Source: Ralstonia wenshanensis
GTDB taxonomy: Bacteria; Pseudomonadota; Gammaproteobacteria; Burkholderiales; Burkholderiaceae
Direction: 5' to 3'
Assembly (NCBI RefSeq): GCF_021173085.1
Contig: NZ_CP076413.1
Location: 2,480,001 to 2,544,000 of the forward strand
Length of the DNA stretch: 64,000 bases
In this document: in pieces, positions 17,549 to 25,641 of the stretch
How the letters are laid out: each line of letters starts with the position of its first letter
How positions within the stretch are numbered: the first letter of the stretch is position 1
Translations under genes and position numbers: made by a program
The notes under the pieces: model-generated
Databases searched by the model: none
What the model saw: only the letters and a program-made list of their open reading frames with translations
Told to the model about the DNA's origin: nothing

Positions 17549-18313
17549 TTACTTGGCGGCGGCGCCAAACCACTTCTTGACGATCTGGTCGTACGTGCCG
17601 TCGGCCTTGATCTTCTCCAGCGCGGCGTTCAGTGCCTTGGTCAGCTCCGGCTGGTCGCGGCGCACGGCGATGCCGTATTCCTCCGTGGTCAGCGCGGGCT
17701 CAACCAGGCGCAGGCCCGGACGCGCCTTCACGTAGTACGCGGCTGCGGGGCGGCCCGTGACAGCGGCATCGGCGCGGCCGATCTCGACGAGGTTGAACAT
17801 CTGCTCGTTCTTCTCGACTTCCACGCGTTCGACCTTCGGGTAGTTCTCACGCAGGTAGTTGACCGACTTGGTGCCCACCTGCACGCTGACCTTCTTGCCG
17901 TTCAGATCCGCCGGCGTCTTGATGGCCGTGTTGCCTTGCTTGACCATCGCAACCAGGCCGCCGTGGTAGTACGGCACCGTGAAATCCACCACCTTCTTGC
18001 GCTCTTCCGTGATGTAGATGCCCGAGATGGCCACGTCGAAGCGGCGCGAGATCAGGCCCGGGACGAGGCCCTTGAAGTCGATGTCGGTCCACTCGACCTG
18101 ACGGCCCATGGTGCGAGCCAGCGCTTCGATCAGGTCCACATCAAAGCCGGTGCGCTTGCCGTTTTCGACAAACTCCATCGGCGCGAAGGTGGCGTCGGTG
18201 GCCACGCGCAGTGGCTCGCCAGCAGCGTGCGCAGCGGTTACGAAAGACGCCGCAGCGGACAACGCCACGGCACAAGCCAGCATCGAATGCATGAAGTGAC
18301 GACGATTCCCCAT
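17549..18313 (-). CDS. Polar amino acid ABC transporter periplasmic binding protein
   Basis: A 254-residue receptor with signal peptide (cleavage near AHA|AG, residue 32) and the family 3 binding fold: LRVATDATFAPMEFVENGKRTGFDVDLIEA, SGIYITEERKKVVDFT and VGTKSVNYL. The start at 18313 has AGGAG upstream; an ATG eight codons earlier is less likely. It precedes permease, ATPase, hutG and hutD in one transcript, so the ligand is likely histidine, urocanate or another intermediate of that pathway. Confidence 0.9.
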   Translation of the reverse strand: MGNRRHFMHSMLACAVALSAAASFVTAAHAAGEPLRVATDATFAPMEFVENGKRTGFDVDLIEALARTMGRQVEWTDIDFKGLVPGLISRRFDVAISGIYITEERKKVVDFTVPYYHGGLVAMVKQGNTAIKTPADLNGKKVSVQVGTKSVNYLRENYPKVERVEVEKNEQMFNLVEIGRADAAVTGRPAAAYYVKARPGLRLVEPALTTEEYGIAVRRDQPELTKALNAALEKIKADGTYDQIVKKWFGAAAK

Positions 18314-18373
18314 GAGTGGTCTCCTTGTGTGATGCATGTGGGGTGAGAAAAAAGAGTCGGAAAAATCAAAAAT

Positions 18374-19144
18374 TCAAATGTCCTGCAGCCGCGCAGAAAT
18401 GGACGCAGCCGCCGCAACGGTCATATCGATCAGGCGCTGCTCCTTGCCGCGCACGCGCGTTGCCGGCGCCATCAACGTGATGGAGCCGAGCGCGTGGCCG
18501 GGCAGCCGGAACACCGGCACGCTCACGCCCCAGACGCCGGGATCGACCTCGCCTTCGGACAGCGCATAGCCCGCGGCGCGAATGTCAGCGAGTTCGGTTT
18601 GCAGTTGCGCCTGGGTGTCGGTATCGACGGCCAGTAAGTCGGTGAGGATGGCGCGCGCGGCAGCAGGCGGCATGAACGCGAGCAATGACTTGGCAGAGGC
18701 GCCGGCCAGGAGGGGCACGCCGCGCCCCTTCTCGAATGAGCAGCGCAGCGATTGCTGGCTCTCGACCATCTCCAGGCAGACGGCCTGGTCCTTCACGGCC
18801 ACGACCAGCCCCACCGATTCGCCCGACTCGGCCACGAGTTTGGCCATGCCAATGCGCGCTTCCTGCACAAGATGCGAAGCGTGGTCGAAACCGAGTGCGA
18901 GTTGCAGGCTGATCGGGCCCGGAGCATAGGTGCCGGCCGATTCCAGCACAAAGCCCCATCGCTTGAGCATCGCCACCTGGCGGTACAGCGTGCTCTGCGG
19001 CAGGCCGGTCAGTTCGACCAGCTCGCGCGCTGCAACCGGGCGGCCGTGGCGCGCGATGGTCGCGAGCACCATCAGCACGCGATCCGAACCGCTCGTGGCG
19101 GCAGCGGATTGTGCTGGCGAAGGGGCCAAGCCCGGCTCGGTCAT
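18374..19144 (-). CDS. IclR-family transcriptional regulator
   Basis: A 256-residue regulator with an N-terminal winged helix (SGDRVLMVLATIARHGRPVAARELVELTG, recognition helix LPQSTLYRQVAMLKRWG) and a C-terminal effector domain. It is the promoter-proximal gene of the leftward transport-hutGD cluster, 60 bases before the binding-protein gene, so it probably controls itself and the operon. hut genes are more often under HutC (GntR) or HutR (LysR) control, so an IclR protein here is unusual. A palindrome at 19211-19229 is its likely site. Confidence 0.88.
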   Translation of the reverse strand: MTEPGLAPSPAQSAAATSGSDRVLMVLATIARHGRPVAARELVELTGLPQSTLYRQVAMLKRWGFVLESAGTYAPGPISLQLALGFDHASHLVQEARIGMAKLVAESGESVGLVVAVKDQAVCLEMVESQQSLRCSFEKGRGVPLLAGASAKSLLAFMPPAAARAILTDLLAVDTDTQAQLQTELADIRAAGYALSEGEVDPGVWGVSVPVFRLPGHALGSITLMAPATRVRGKEQRLIDMTVAAAASISARLQDI

Positions 19145-19210
19145 CGCGAAACTCCGTCGAGTGATGTTGCGACGGAGAATGCGACGATTTTCTCAATAGA
19201 TCAACGCAAC

Positions 19211-19229
19211 ATTCCCATCCATCGGGAAT
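19211..19229. promoter_or_regulatory. Candidate IclR operator (ATTCCC-N7-GGGAAT)
   Basis: A 19-base palindrome with perfect six-base arms, 67 bases upstream of the iclR start, in the 109-base gap to the hypothetical gene that ends at 19254. IclR proteins typically bind palindromes of about 13-15 bases near their own promoter, so position and form fit autoregulation. No other palindrome of similar quality is in this gap. Confidence 0.5.
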
Positions 19230-19253
19230 TAATCACGAATTCGGTATTAACAC

Positions 19254-19784
19254 CTAGGACGCGTCGGTCACATTCCAGGCTTCCTCGTCCAGGCGCGCCT
19301 CCAGAAACGCGACGACGGCGTGGGCGGATGCCTCGCTGCGGCAGGTCGCGAGCGCGGCGTACAGCGGTGCGGCCAGGCCGTTGAGAAAGTCGGTCGGCGC
19401 TTCCGGACCTTCGGCGAGATAGCGCTGCAAGGCCGAGAATGCCCCCGCCTGGCTCAGGCGCCAGTCGGCAATCGAGGCCTGCCGCACATGGCGCGGTGCA
19501 AATGGCTTGGCAGGCGCAGGCTGGAGCGGCGGCTTGAGCATGGACACCGTCTTGATTGGCGCGCGGCTTGCGACATAACCCTCGGCGATCAGGCGCGCGA
19601 GGTCTTCGGCACGATCGTCAATGTCGGGGCCGGCACTGCTCAACTGCGCCAGGATGTCCGCCGCGCAGCGTTCGCCATTGACGAGCAGCAGGATCGCCCG
19701 CTGCCGATGCGTGAGGTGCCCACTTCGCGCCTGCAGCTCCTGCATGCCGCGCTCCGTGCGCGACAGGATGTGGCTCAGATCCAC
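19254..19784 (-). CDS. Hypothetical protein with winged-helix-like N-terminus
   Basis: A 176-residue cytoplasmic protein I do not recognise as a named family. Residues 1-75 read as helices in the pattern of a winged-helix domain (GHLTHRQRAILLLVNGERCAADIL), followed by a Pro/Ala linker (KPPLQPAPAKPFAPRH, about 83-98) and a helical C-terminal domain (WRLSQAGAFSALQRYLAEG; SAHAVVAFLEARLDEE). Proteins of this layout seem common in Ralstonia and Cupriavidus. It is transcribed leftward towards iclR, 109 bases away. A DNA-binding role is inference only. Confidence 0.7.
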   Translation of the reverse strand: MDLSHILSRTERGMQELQARSGHLTHRQRAILLLVNGERCAADILAQLSSAGPDIDDRAEDLARLIAEGYVASRAPIKTVSMLKPPLQPAPAKPFAPRHVRQASIADWRLSQAGAFSALQRYLAEGPEAPTDFLNGLAAPLYAALATCRSEASAHAVVAFLEARLDEEAWNVTDAS

Positions 19785-20036
19785 CGTCCCCTCCCTTGTT
19801 TTTTATGCGTCTGTTCGATGAAGGGCCAGTCTAGAAAAACCCGGCGCGGCGCGGACCATTTGAATGCCGTATGGCGCGCGATACCGACTATCACGTGCGC
19901 GGCATTGCGTTCGCGCAGGCGACCGGCATGGCGATCGATCATCAAATCTGGATTGAAACCAGATCGACTCACAGGGCCTTTATCGTCTGCGATTGGAAAT
20001 CTACAGTGCAGCGCTTCACAACCAACGGAGTCCACC

Positions 20037-20579
20037 ATGCTTATCCGCCCCACCTTGCTCGCCGCCGCCGTGCTGACGCTGCCCGCCCTCGCAATGGCAC
20101 CCGCAGCCATTGCGTCAACCTCCGATGCTGATCTCATCCGCGCGAACCACGTCGCTGCGCCTGACACGCCGCAGGCTGCAGCCGCCGTGCTGGCCGCACG
20201 TCGCTACGCCACCTTCTGGCATACCGGCGATGCCCGCTATGTAACGGAAGCGCTGTCGCCCGCATTTGTCGACCGCACATTGCCCGCCGGGCGCGTGCAG
20301 GGCACGCAAGGCCCGCTCGATGCGTCCAAGGCGTTCCGCACCGCCGTGCCCGACATGCGCGTGGAAATCGAAGACATGGTCGTTGCCGGCGACCGCGTTT
20401 CGGTTCACCTGCGCTTTCGCGGACACTTCACCGGAGAGTTCGGCCGCGCGCACGGGCAGAACCAGCCGATCGACTTCCAGGCCTTCGACCTGTATCGCAT
20501 TGCCGACGGCAAGATCGCAGAAAACTGGCACCTGGAAGACAACCAGACGCTGCTGCGGCAGATGGGCCTTCAACCGTAA
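20037..20579 (+). CDS. Secreted SnoaL-like (NTF2-fold) protein
   Basis: A 180-residue protein with a signal peptide (MLIRPTLLAAAVLTLPALA..., cleavage about residue 27) and a SnoaL/ester-cyclase-like NTF2 fold: RYATFWHTGDARYVTEALSP, AFRTAVPDMRVEIEDMVVAGDRVSVHLRF and DLYRIADGKIAENWHLEDN. Members are small enzymes or ligand-binding proteins acting on polyketides, steroids or unknown substrates. The catalytic Asp/His set of SnoaL is partly present (WHTGD; WHLEDN), but I cannot assign a reaction. CGGAG precedes ATG. Confidence 0.78.
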   Translation: MLIRPTLLAAAVLTLPALAMAPAAIASTSDADLIRANHVAAPDTPQAAAAVLAARRYATFWHTGDARYVTEALSPAFVDRTLPAGRVQGTQGPLDASKAFRTAVPDMRVEIEDMVVAGDRVSVHLRFRGHFTGEFGRAHGQNQPIDFQAFDLYRIADGKIAENWHLEDNQTLLRQMGLQP

Positions 20580-20725
20580 TCCTCACGGCTTCATTAACGC
20601 CCATTAACAGCCCTGCTCCCCGCTCCCGCTATGCTTCGGCCCAGCTTGCAGACCGCTGATGCGGCTGCGCAAGCATGAGAAGAATCGAGCCAATCAACAC
20701 ACAAGAACATCTTCGGGAGAAGCAC

Positions 20726-21655
20726 ATGGGAATGGGGTTTCAGGGCGCGTTGCGCACCTGGGCGGGCGCACTCGCCTGCACGGCGGTGCTAGGTGCGATG
20801 GGTGTGATGGGCGCTACGTCAGCCCACGCGCAACAGGCCAGCGATCCGCAGCAGGAAATGAAGCAAGCCTGGGCTGCAGCCAAGGCTGCCGCGAAGGTGG
20901 GCCCCACCTCGATCGAACTGCGTGACCAGGCCACGCTCAAGATCGGCAAGGATGAGGTCTTCATTCCGCAGCCGGCCGCCGGGCAGCTCATGCACGCCAT
21001 GGGCAACAGCAACAACCCCGACATGCTGGGCCTCGTCATGCCCACCAGCGACGAAGACGAATGGATGGTCGTCGCCAAGTACGAGGCCTCGGGCTACATC
21101 AAGGACGATGACGCCCGGGACTGGAACGTCGACGATCTGTACAAATCGCTCAAGGAAGGCACCGCCGCCGCCAACGAAGAGCGCGAGAAGCGCGGCATCC
21201 CCGCACTGGAAATCCAGGGCTGGGTCGAGCGTCCGCACTATGACGCCGCCACGCACCGCCTGATCTGGTCGATGGCTGCACGCTCCAAGGGCCAGCCGGC
21301 AGATGACCCCGGCGCGGTCAACTACAACACCTACGCACTGGGCCGCGACGGCTACATCAGCCTGAACCTGATCACCGGCCGCGACCATGTCGACGCCGAC
21401 AAGCCCGCCGTGCAGAAGCTGCTCGCCGATCTCGATTTCAAAGATGGCAAGCGGTACACCGACTTCAACGCGAAGACCGACAAGGTGGCCGAGTACGGGC
21501 TGGCAGCGCTGGTGGGTGGCATCGCCGCCAAGAAGCTGGGCCTGTTTGCCGTGATGGCTGCGTTCCTGGCCAAGTTTGCGAAGGTGGCGATCCTGGCGGT
21601 GGCAGGCTTTGGCGCGGCCATCGCGAAGTTCTTCAAGCGCAAGCCGAGCGCATAA
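20726..21655 (+). CDS. DUF2167 membrane-anchored periplasmic protein
   Basis: A 309-residue protein with a signal peptide (cleavage near AHAQQ, residue 36), a periplasmic DUF2167 domain (about 60-255; motifs EVFIPQPAAGQLMHAMGN, GYIKDDDARDWNVDDL and GWVERPHYDAATHRLIW) and a C-terminal hydrophobic stretch (about 262-300) ending in a basic tail KFFKRKPSA. The topology is therefore periplasmic domain, membrane anchor, short cytoplasmic tail. The stop codon is three bases before the GTG of the M50 protease gene, so the two are co-translated. The function of DUF2167 is unknown to me; a substrate or partner of the protease is plausible. Confidence 0.84.
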   Translation: MGMGFQGALRTWAGALACTAVLGAMGVMGATSAHAQQASDPQQEMKQAWAAAKAAAKVGPTSIELRDQATLKIGKDEVFIPQPAAGQLMHAMGNSNNPDMLGLVMPTSDEDEWMVVAKYEASGYIKDDDARDWNVDDLYKSLKEGTAAANEEREKRGIPALEIQGWVERPHYDAATHRLIWSMAARSKGQPADDPGAVNYNTYALGRDGYISLNLITGRDHVDADKPAVQKLLADLDFKDGKRYTDFNAKTDKVAEYGLAALVGGIAAKKLGLFAVMAAFLAKFAKVAILAVAGFGAAIAKFFKRKPSA

Positions 21656-21658
21656 GCC

Positions 21659-22378
21659 GTGGCCAAGCTGCTGATCCTGCTGTTTTCAGGGCTGAAGTTC
21701 GGCAAGCTGCTGACCACCGGCGGCACGATGCTGCTGTCGGTGGCCGCCTATGCCTTCGTGTTCGGCTGGCGTTATGCGGTGGGTTTCGTGGTGCTGCTGT
21801 TCATCCACGAGATGGGCCACTTCATGGCGGCACGCCAACGCGGGCTGGCCGTGGGGGCGCCCACCTTCATCCCGTTCGTGGGCGCATGGATCGACCTGAA
21901 AGAGCAGCCGATGGATGTCGAAACCGAAGCCCATATCGGCTTGGCTGGCCCCGTCGCCGGCACGGTCGGCGCGATGCTTTGCTACGGGCTTGCGCGCTAC
22001 ACCGACAGCCAGTTGCTGCTGGCGCTGGCCTACGCCGGCTGCTTCCTCAACCTGTTCAACCTGATCCCGCTCTCGCCGTTTGACGGTGGACGCATCACGG
22101 CGGTGCTGTCGCCGCGCATCTGGTTTCTGGGGGTGCCGGTGCTGGTGGCGCTGTTCGTGTGGCGGCCGAGTCCGATCCTGATCCTGATTGCCGTGCTGGC
22201 CGTGCCGCAGTTGATGAAGGCGTGGCGTTACGACCCGCATGCGCCCGAAAACCGCGCGTACTACAGCATCTCGAACGAATCGCGCCTCACCTACACGGTG
22301 TATTACATCGGCCTGGTCGTCTTTCTGGCGATGATGAGCCACGAGTTGCACGACATGCTCGGCAGCGTGCGCGCATAA
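21659..22378 (+). CDS. Site-2-protease-like M50 membrane metalloprotease
   Basis: A 239-residue polytopic inner-membrane protein of peptidase family M50. The zinc motif HEMGH is at H50-E51-xx-H54 within a membrane segment, and the second metal-ligand motif is SPFDGG with D142 (NPDG-equivalent). It lacks a PDZ domain, unlike RseP, and ends with a C-terminal soluble region and final hydrophobic segment. Cleavage of a transmembrane segment is the family reaction. It starts with GTG three bases after the DUF2167 gene, strong evidence for paired function. A terminator follows right after its stop. Confidence 0.86.
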   Translation: MAKLLILLFSGLKFGKLLTTGGTMLLSVAAYAFVFGWRYAVGFVVLLFIHEMGHFMAARQRGLAVGAPTFIPFVGAWIDLKEQPMDVETEAHIGLAGPVAGTVGAMLCYGLARYTDSQLLLALAYAGCFLNLFNLIPLSPFDGGRITAVLSPRIWFLGVPVLVALFVWRPSPILILIAVLAVPQLMKAWRYDPHAPENRAYYSISNESRLTYTVYYIGLVVFLAMMSHELHDMLGSVRA

Positions 22379-22381
22379 AAA

Positions 22382-22410
22382 AACCTCCGCTTGTGCGGAG
22401 GTTCTTTCTT
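22382..22410. terminator. Rho-independent terminator, M50 gene and sodB
   Basis: AACCTCCGC, loop TTGT, GCGGAGGTT, then TCTTTCTT; an A-run precedes it (22377-22383), so it can also work for the leftward sodB that ends at 22432. Confidence 0.82.
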
Positions 22411-22431
22411 GGATCGCCGGAGCGATTCGCC

Positions 22432-23010
22432 TTAGGCGAAGTTCTTCGCAACGAAGTCCCAGTTGACCAGGTTCCAGAACGCCTCGACGTACTTCGGACG
22501 GGCGTTGCGGTAGTCGATGTAGTAGGCGTGTTCCCACACGTCGCAGGTCAGCAGCGGCTTGGCGTCGGTCGTCAGCGGCGTGGCGGCGTTCGAGGTCGAC
22601 ACCAGATCCAGCGAGCCGTCGGCCTTCTTCACCAGCCAGGCCCAGCCCGAACCGAAGGTGCCGATGGCCGTCTTCGTGAACTCTTCCTTGAACTTGTCGA
22701 AGCTGCCCCACTTGGCGTTGATGGCGTCAGCCAGCGCGCCGGTCGGAGCGCCGCCGCCTTGCGGCTTCAGGCCGTTCCAGTAGAACGTGTGGTTCCACAC
22801 CTGTGCGGCGTTGTTGAACACACCGCCCGAGGACTTCTTGACGATGTCTTCCAGGCTCAGGTTCTCGAACTCGGTGCCCTTGATCAGGTTGTTCAGGTTC
22901 GTGACGTAGGTCTGGTGGTGCTTGCCGTAGTGGAACTCCAGCGTTTCCTTGGAGATGTGCGGCGCCAGAGCGTCTTGGGCGTACGGCAGCGGGGGGAGCG
23001 TGTGTTCCAT
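22432..23010 (-). CDS. sodB: Superoxide dismutase, iron type
   Basis: A 192-residue cytoplasmic SOD that converts superoxide to oxygen and hydrogen peroxide. All four metal ligands are present: H27 (EFHYGKHH), H74 (VWNHTFYW), D157 and H161 (DVWEHAYY). Gln70 in AAQVWNH is the position typical of iron enzymes. No signal peptide. It has its own promoter (23051-23079) and shares the terminator at 22382. Confidence 0.96.
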   Translation of the reverse strand: MEHTLPPLPYAQDALAPHISKETLEFHYGKHHQTYVTNLNNLIKGTEFENLSLEDIVKKSSGGVFNNAAQVWNHTFYWNGLKPQGGGAPTGALADAINAKWGSFDKFKEEFTKTAIGTFGSGWAWLVKKADGSLDLVSTSNAATPLTTDAKPLLTCDVWEHAYYIDYRNARPKYVEAFWNLVNWDFVAKNFA

Positions 23011-23050
23011 TGTTCTTGCCTTCTGTGGGTTGTACAGGTTGGGAGCGACG

Positions 23051-23079
23051 ATTGTAGGAGACTTGCAAAACCGGCGCAA
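23051..23079 (-). promoter_or_regulatory. sodB promoter, -35 TTGCGC / -10 TACAAT
   Basis: On the minus strand TTGCGC (23079-23074), 17 bases, TACAAT (23056-23051). The start of transcription would be near 23044, giving a leader of about 34 bases. No Fur-type 19-base palindrome is seen over it. Confidence 0.55.
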
Positions 23080-23157
23080 ACCGCATGCCAAATAGTGGGA
23101 ATACCCGCTAAACGCGTGCGGAATCGCGATCGTTGCCGCGATAAGGTCATGCGCTGG

Positions 23158-24603
23158 TCACAGTTCGAGCTTCGGTTGCACGCGGGCGATTTCGATGTCG
23201 GCCGTACCGTGCGCCAGCCGCGCCTCGATACGTGCCCGGGCATGCAGGGCGTTCGGATCGCGGATGGCATGGCCTTTGGCATCGAGCAGCACCGCATAAC
23301 CGCGCTCCAGCGTGCGCTGCGGCGCCAGCAGTTCCAGCCCGCTGTGCTGACGTGCCAGGCGCTCCTGCGCGCGAGCCAGCCTGTCTCGCATGACGCGTGC
23401 CAGCGTCGCTTCGGCTTGCTGCAGGCGCGTGCGCTCTCGCGTGGCGTCGGGGCGGGCTGCGGCCAGGCGCATCGTCAGCAGACGCTGCTGGTGTTCCGCG
23501 CGCTGCACGCGGCCTGTCAGGGCGAAGCGCAGGCGGCCTTCGAGATGAGCGAGCTGCGTGCGGCGTTCGCGCATCTGCGCCTGCGGGCTGCGTAGGCGGC
23601 GCGCGAGCCAATCGACGGTCTGCGCGCGGCGATCGAGTTGCCGGCGGAACTGTGCGGACAGCGCATCCCAGTCGCGCCCCACATCGCGCAGCATGCGAGC
23701 GCGATCGGGGCTGACGAGTTCGGCGGCCGCAGTCGGCGTGGGCGCGCGCACGTCGGCCACAAAATCGACGATGGTCACATCCGTCTCATGCCCGACACCG
23801 GCCACGATGGGAATTTCCGATGCGGCCACGGCGCGTGCCACCGGCTCTTCGTTGAAGGCCCAAAGATCTTCAATGCTGCCGCCGCCCCGGCACAAGATGA
23901 CAACGTCGACCTCTGCCCGGGCATTGACCCGTTCCAGCATGGCCGCGATGCGCTCTGACGCTCCCGCGCCCTGCACTGGCACGGGATACACCACCACCGG
24001 CACGTGCGGCGCGCGCCGGCGCAGCGTGGTCAGCACGTCGCGCAAGGCCGCCGCCTGCAGCGACGTCACCACGCCAATCGCGCGCGGATGCCGCGGCAGG
24101 GGCCGCTTGCGGTCGGCGTCGAACAAGCCTTGCGCCTCCAGCGCGGCCTTCAGCCGCAGGAAAGCCTCATACAGATTGCCCAAGCCGGCCCGGCGGATGG
24201 CTTCGACGCTCAATTGCAGCTCGCCGCGCGCTTCGTACAGCGTGACCAGCGCGCGCACCTCGACGGCCTCGCCTTCGCGCGGGGTGAAATCGGCGTACTG
24301 GTTGCGGCCCTTGAACATCACGCAGCGGATCTGCGCGCCTGCGTCCTTGAGCGAAAAATACCAATGGCCGCTGGCCGCGCGCGTGAAGTTCGAAATCTCA
24401 CCGCGCACCCATCCCAGCGGAAAGTTGCGTTCAAGCAGCCCCGCAATACGGCGGTTGACGTCGCTGACGGTCAGCACATCCTGCGAGCCCCGAGTCGGTG
24501 CAGACGCAGCGGCTGGTGCGGCCGCCATCTCAGGTGTGGATGCGGGCGTGGGTGCGGTGGCATCCATCCAGAATGGGCGGCGGGAAGACGGCGGAGGGGT
24601 CAT
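23158..24603 (-). CDS. xseA: Exodeoxyribonuclease VII large subunit
   Basis: Large subunit (about 481 residues) of exonuclease VII, which degrades single-stranded DNA in both directions with XseB (not in the window). Order: OB-fold ([30 protein letters not shown]), the central nuclease domain ([57 protein letters not shown]), a long coiled coil (about 320-430) and a C-terminal segment [13 protein letters not shown]. The start is uncertain: ATG 24603 is chosen, ATG 24567 is also possible, and a TTG lies further upstream at 24669; none has a clear ribosome site. The N-terminal 45 residues are Ala/Pro-rich and not conserved in type. Confidence 0.93.
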   Translation of the reverse strand: MTPPPSSRRPFWMDATAPTPASTPEMAAAPAAASAPTRGSQDVLTVSDVNRRIAGLLERNFPLGWVRGEISNFTRAASGHWYFSLKDAGAQIRCVMFKGRNQYADFTPREGEAVEVRALVTLYEARGELQLSVEAIRRAGLGNLYEAFLRLKAALEAQGLFDADRKRPLPRHPRAIGVVTSLQAAALRDVLTTLRRRAPHVPVVVYPVPVQGAGASERIAAMLERVNARAEVDVVILCRGGGSIEDLWAFNEEPVARAVAASEIPIVAGVGHETDVTIVDFVADVRAPTPTAAAELVSPDRARMLRDVGRDWDALSAQFRRQLDRRAQTVDWLARRLRSPQAQMRERRTQLAHLEGRLRFALTGRVQRAEHQQRLLTMRLAAARPDATRERTRLQQAEATLARVMRDRLARAQERLARQHSGLELLAPQRTLERGYAVLLDAKGHAIRDPNALHARARIEARLAHGTADIEIARVQPKLEL

Positions 24604-24827
24604 AAGTGGTGCAGGGAGCGCAAAACGATGAGGCTTCGGGGAGACTTCTACCTTGAATAGGGGAGGCAACCGACGCTGGGTGGGCTACCTGTCCACAGCA
24701 TAACTTCCTTGTCAAGCTTGACAGCGGGCGGGTGACTCGCTCTCTGCATTTTGACGCAACCTGTTGATTCTTATGAAAAATCCACCCATGTCAAAATTTC
24801 AGCAGCGCAAGTAATTTCGTTCTGCGT

Positions 24828-25020
24828 CAAGCATTTAGCGGCGGCGCCCCAAGGATGTTCACAAAGTTATCCACAGCGGCGCTGGAAAACCACGATGTGA
24901 CGCCTGGGCAGTGGATAAATCGGCCGTCGATTCTCACACGTTCGCGGCGGGTATCCCCATTTTTTCGCGCGAATGCCCGCTGCACAATTTTTAGGCGCCC
25001 CACCGAACGCCCTTTTGAAT
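24828..25020. repeat. Degenerate first copy of the 172-bp intergenic repeat, with DnaA-box-like sites
   Basis: About 193 bases aligning loosely to the three better copies: it opens with CAAGCA-TTTAG, carries GTTCACA/TTATCCACA in place of the paired GTCCACA motif, and ends with a T-run, GCGCCCCACCGAACGCCCTTTTGAAT. It holds a perfect DnaA-box consensus TTATCCACA at 24867-24875 and a one-mismatch inverted box at 24910-24918. Together with the next three copies it fills most of the 1038-base gap between xseA and exbB. The first part of the gap (24604-24827) has no feature I can name beyond a single TGTCCACA at about 24690. Confidence 0.6.
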
Positions 25021-25192
25021 CAGTCACTTAAGGTGCTTGTCCGGGCAATGTCCACAACCCGTCCACAGGACTGTCCCGCGCCGGTGTGGATTTCCTTGCG
25101 CTTTTTCGAGGCACACCCTCGTTCTTCTCCAAATCCGCACCAAAACCCTGGCTGCCTCATTTTTAAGCACACCATTGGACTTCCTTTGAGAT
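25021..25192. repeat. 172-bp intergenic tandem repeat, copy 2
   Basis: Exactly 172 bases to the next copy. Core (25047 onward): AATGTCCACAACCCGTCCACA, with two GTCCACA heptamers 11 bases apart, then GACTGTCCCGCGCCGG and an inverted TGTGGAT. The second conserved block is a T-run, AAGCACACCATTGGACTTCC. The opening stem is imperfect here (CAGTCA ... TGCTTG). No reading frame with coding character crosses it. Confidence 0.85.
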
Positions 25193-25364
25193 CAAGCACT
25201 TAGCATGCTTGTTGAGGCAATGTCCACAACCCATCCACACAACTGTCCCGCAGCGGTGTGGATTACTCGCCGTTTTACCGGGTCCGTGGGCGTTTGTTCA
25301 CGGATTGGCCACCGAATTGCCGCTTGCACATTTTTTAAGCACGACACCGAACTCCCTTTCGCAT
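25193..25364. repeat. 172-bp intergenic tandem repeat, copy 3
   Basis: Begins with a perfect stem CAAGCA-N7-TGCTTG (25193-25211), then AATGTCCACAACCC from 25219, a second heptamer ATCCACA, and inverted TGTGGAT near 25256. Ends with a T-run and AAGCACGACACCGAACTCCC. The period to copy 4 is again 172 bases. Confidence 0.88.
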
Positions 25365-25436
25365 CAAGCACTTAGTTTGCTTGTTCGGGCAATGTCCACA
25401 ACCCGTCCACAAGACTGTCCCGCGCGGCTGTGGATT
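25365..25436. repeat. 172-bp intergenic tandem repeat, copy 4 (first 72 bases only)
   Basis: Contains CAAGCA-N7-TGCTTG (25365-25383), AATGTCCACAACCCGTCCACA from 25391, GACTGTCCCGCGCGGC and TGTGGATT, then similarity stops. The array therefore ends just after the conserved protein-binding-like core, about 70 bases before the putative exbB promoter. Confidence 0.85.
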
Positions 25437-25506
25437 GTGCGGTCAGCATCTTTCGTGACAGCGCGTTGACCATCGTCTGCGCCTGTCGCGATGCTGCGCC
25501 ATCGTG

Positions 25507-25535
25507 TTGCCGTGGCAGGTCCGACGCGCTAGAGT
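25507..25535 (+). promoter_or_regulatory. Candidate exbB promoter, TTGCCG-N17-TAGAGT
   Basis: -35 TTGCCG (25507-25512), 17 bases, -10 TAGAGT (25530-25535), about 107 bases upstream of the exbB start. No Fur box is seen. Confidence 0.4.
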
Positions 25536-25641
25536 GCTGCCTGTTTTTGCCGCAACGGACAGCGTTCGGGGACGCGGACGGCATAAGCAGCAAACCAGAA
25601 CAGAATCACACTCCTTCTACAACGACAAAACGGGTTGTCCA

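Noticed and set aside
22159-23595. 478-codon plus-strand frame across sodB and xseA
   Set aside because: Runs antisense through two certain genes and has no coding signature of its own.
24828-25436. Chromosomal replication origin (oriC)
   Set aside because: Only one perfect DnaA box; the repeated TGTCCACA sites deviate from the consensus, and dnaA, dnaN, rpmH or gidA are not adjacent. Kept as an unexplained repeat array instead.
25021-25436. CRISPR array or insertion sequence
   Set aside because: The 172-base period with diverged internal sequence, no transposase, and no terminal inverted repeats with target duplication.
25437-25641. Fur box upstream of exbB
   Set aside because: No GATAATGATAATCATTATC-like sequence seen; the gene context also argues for housekeeping expression.
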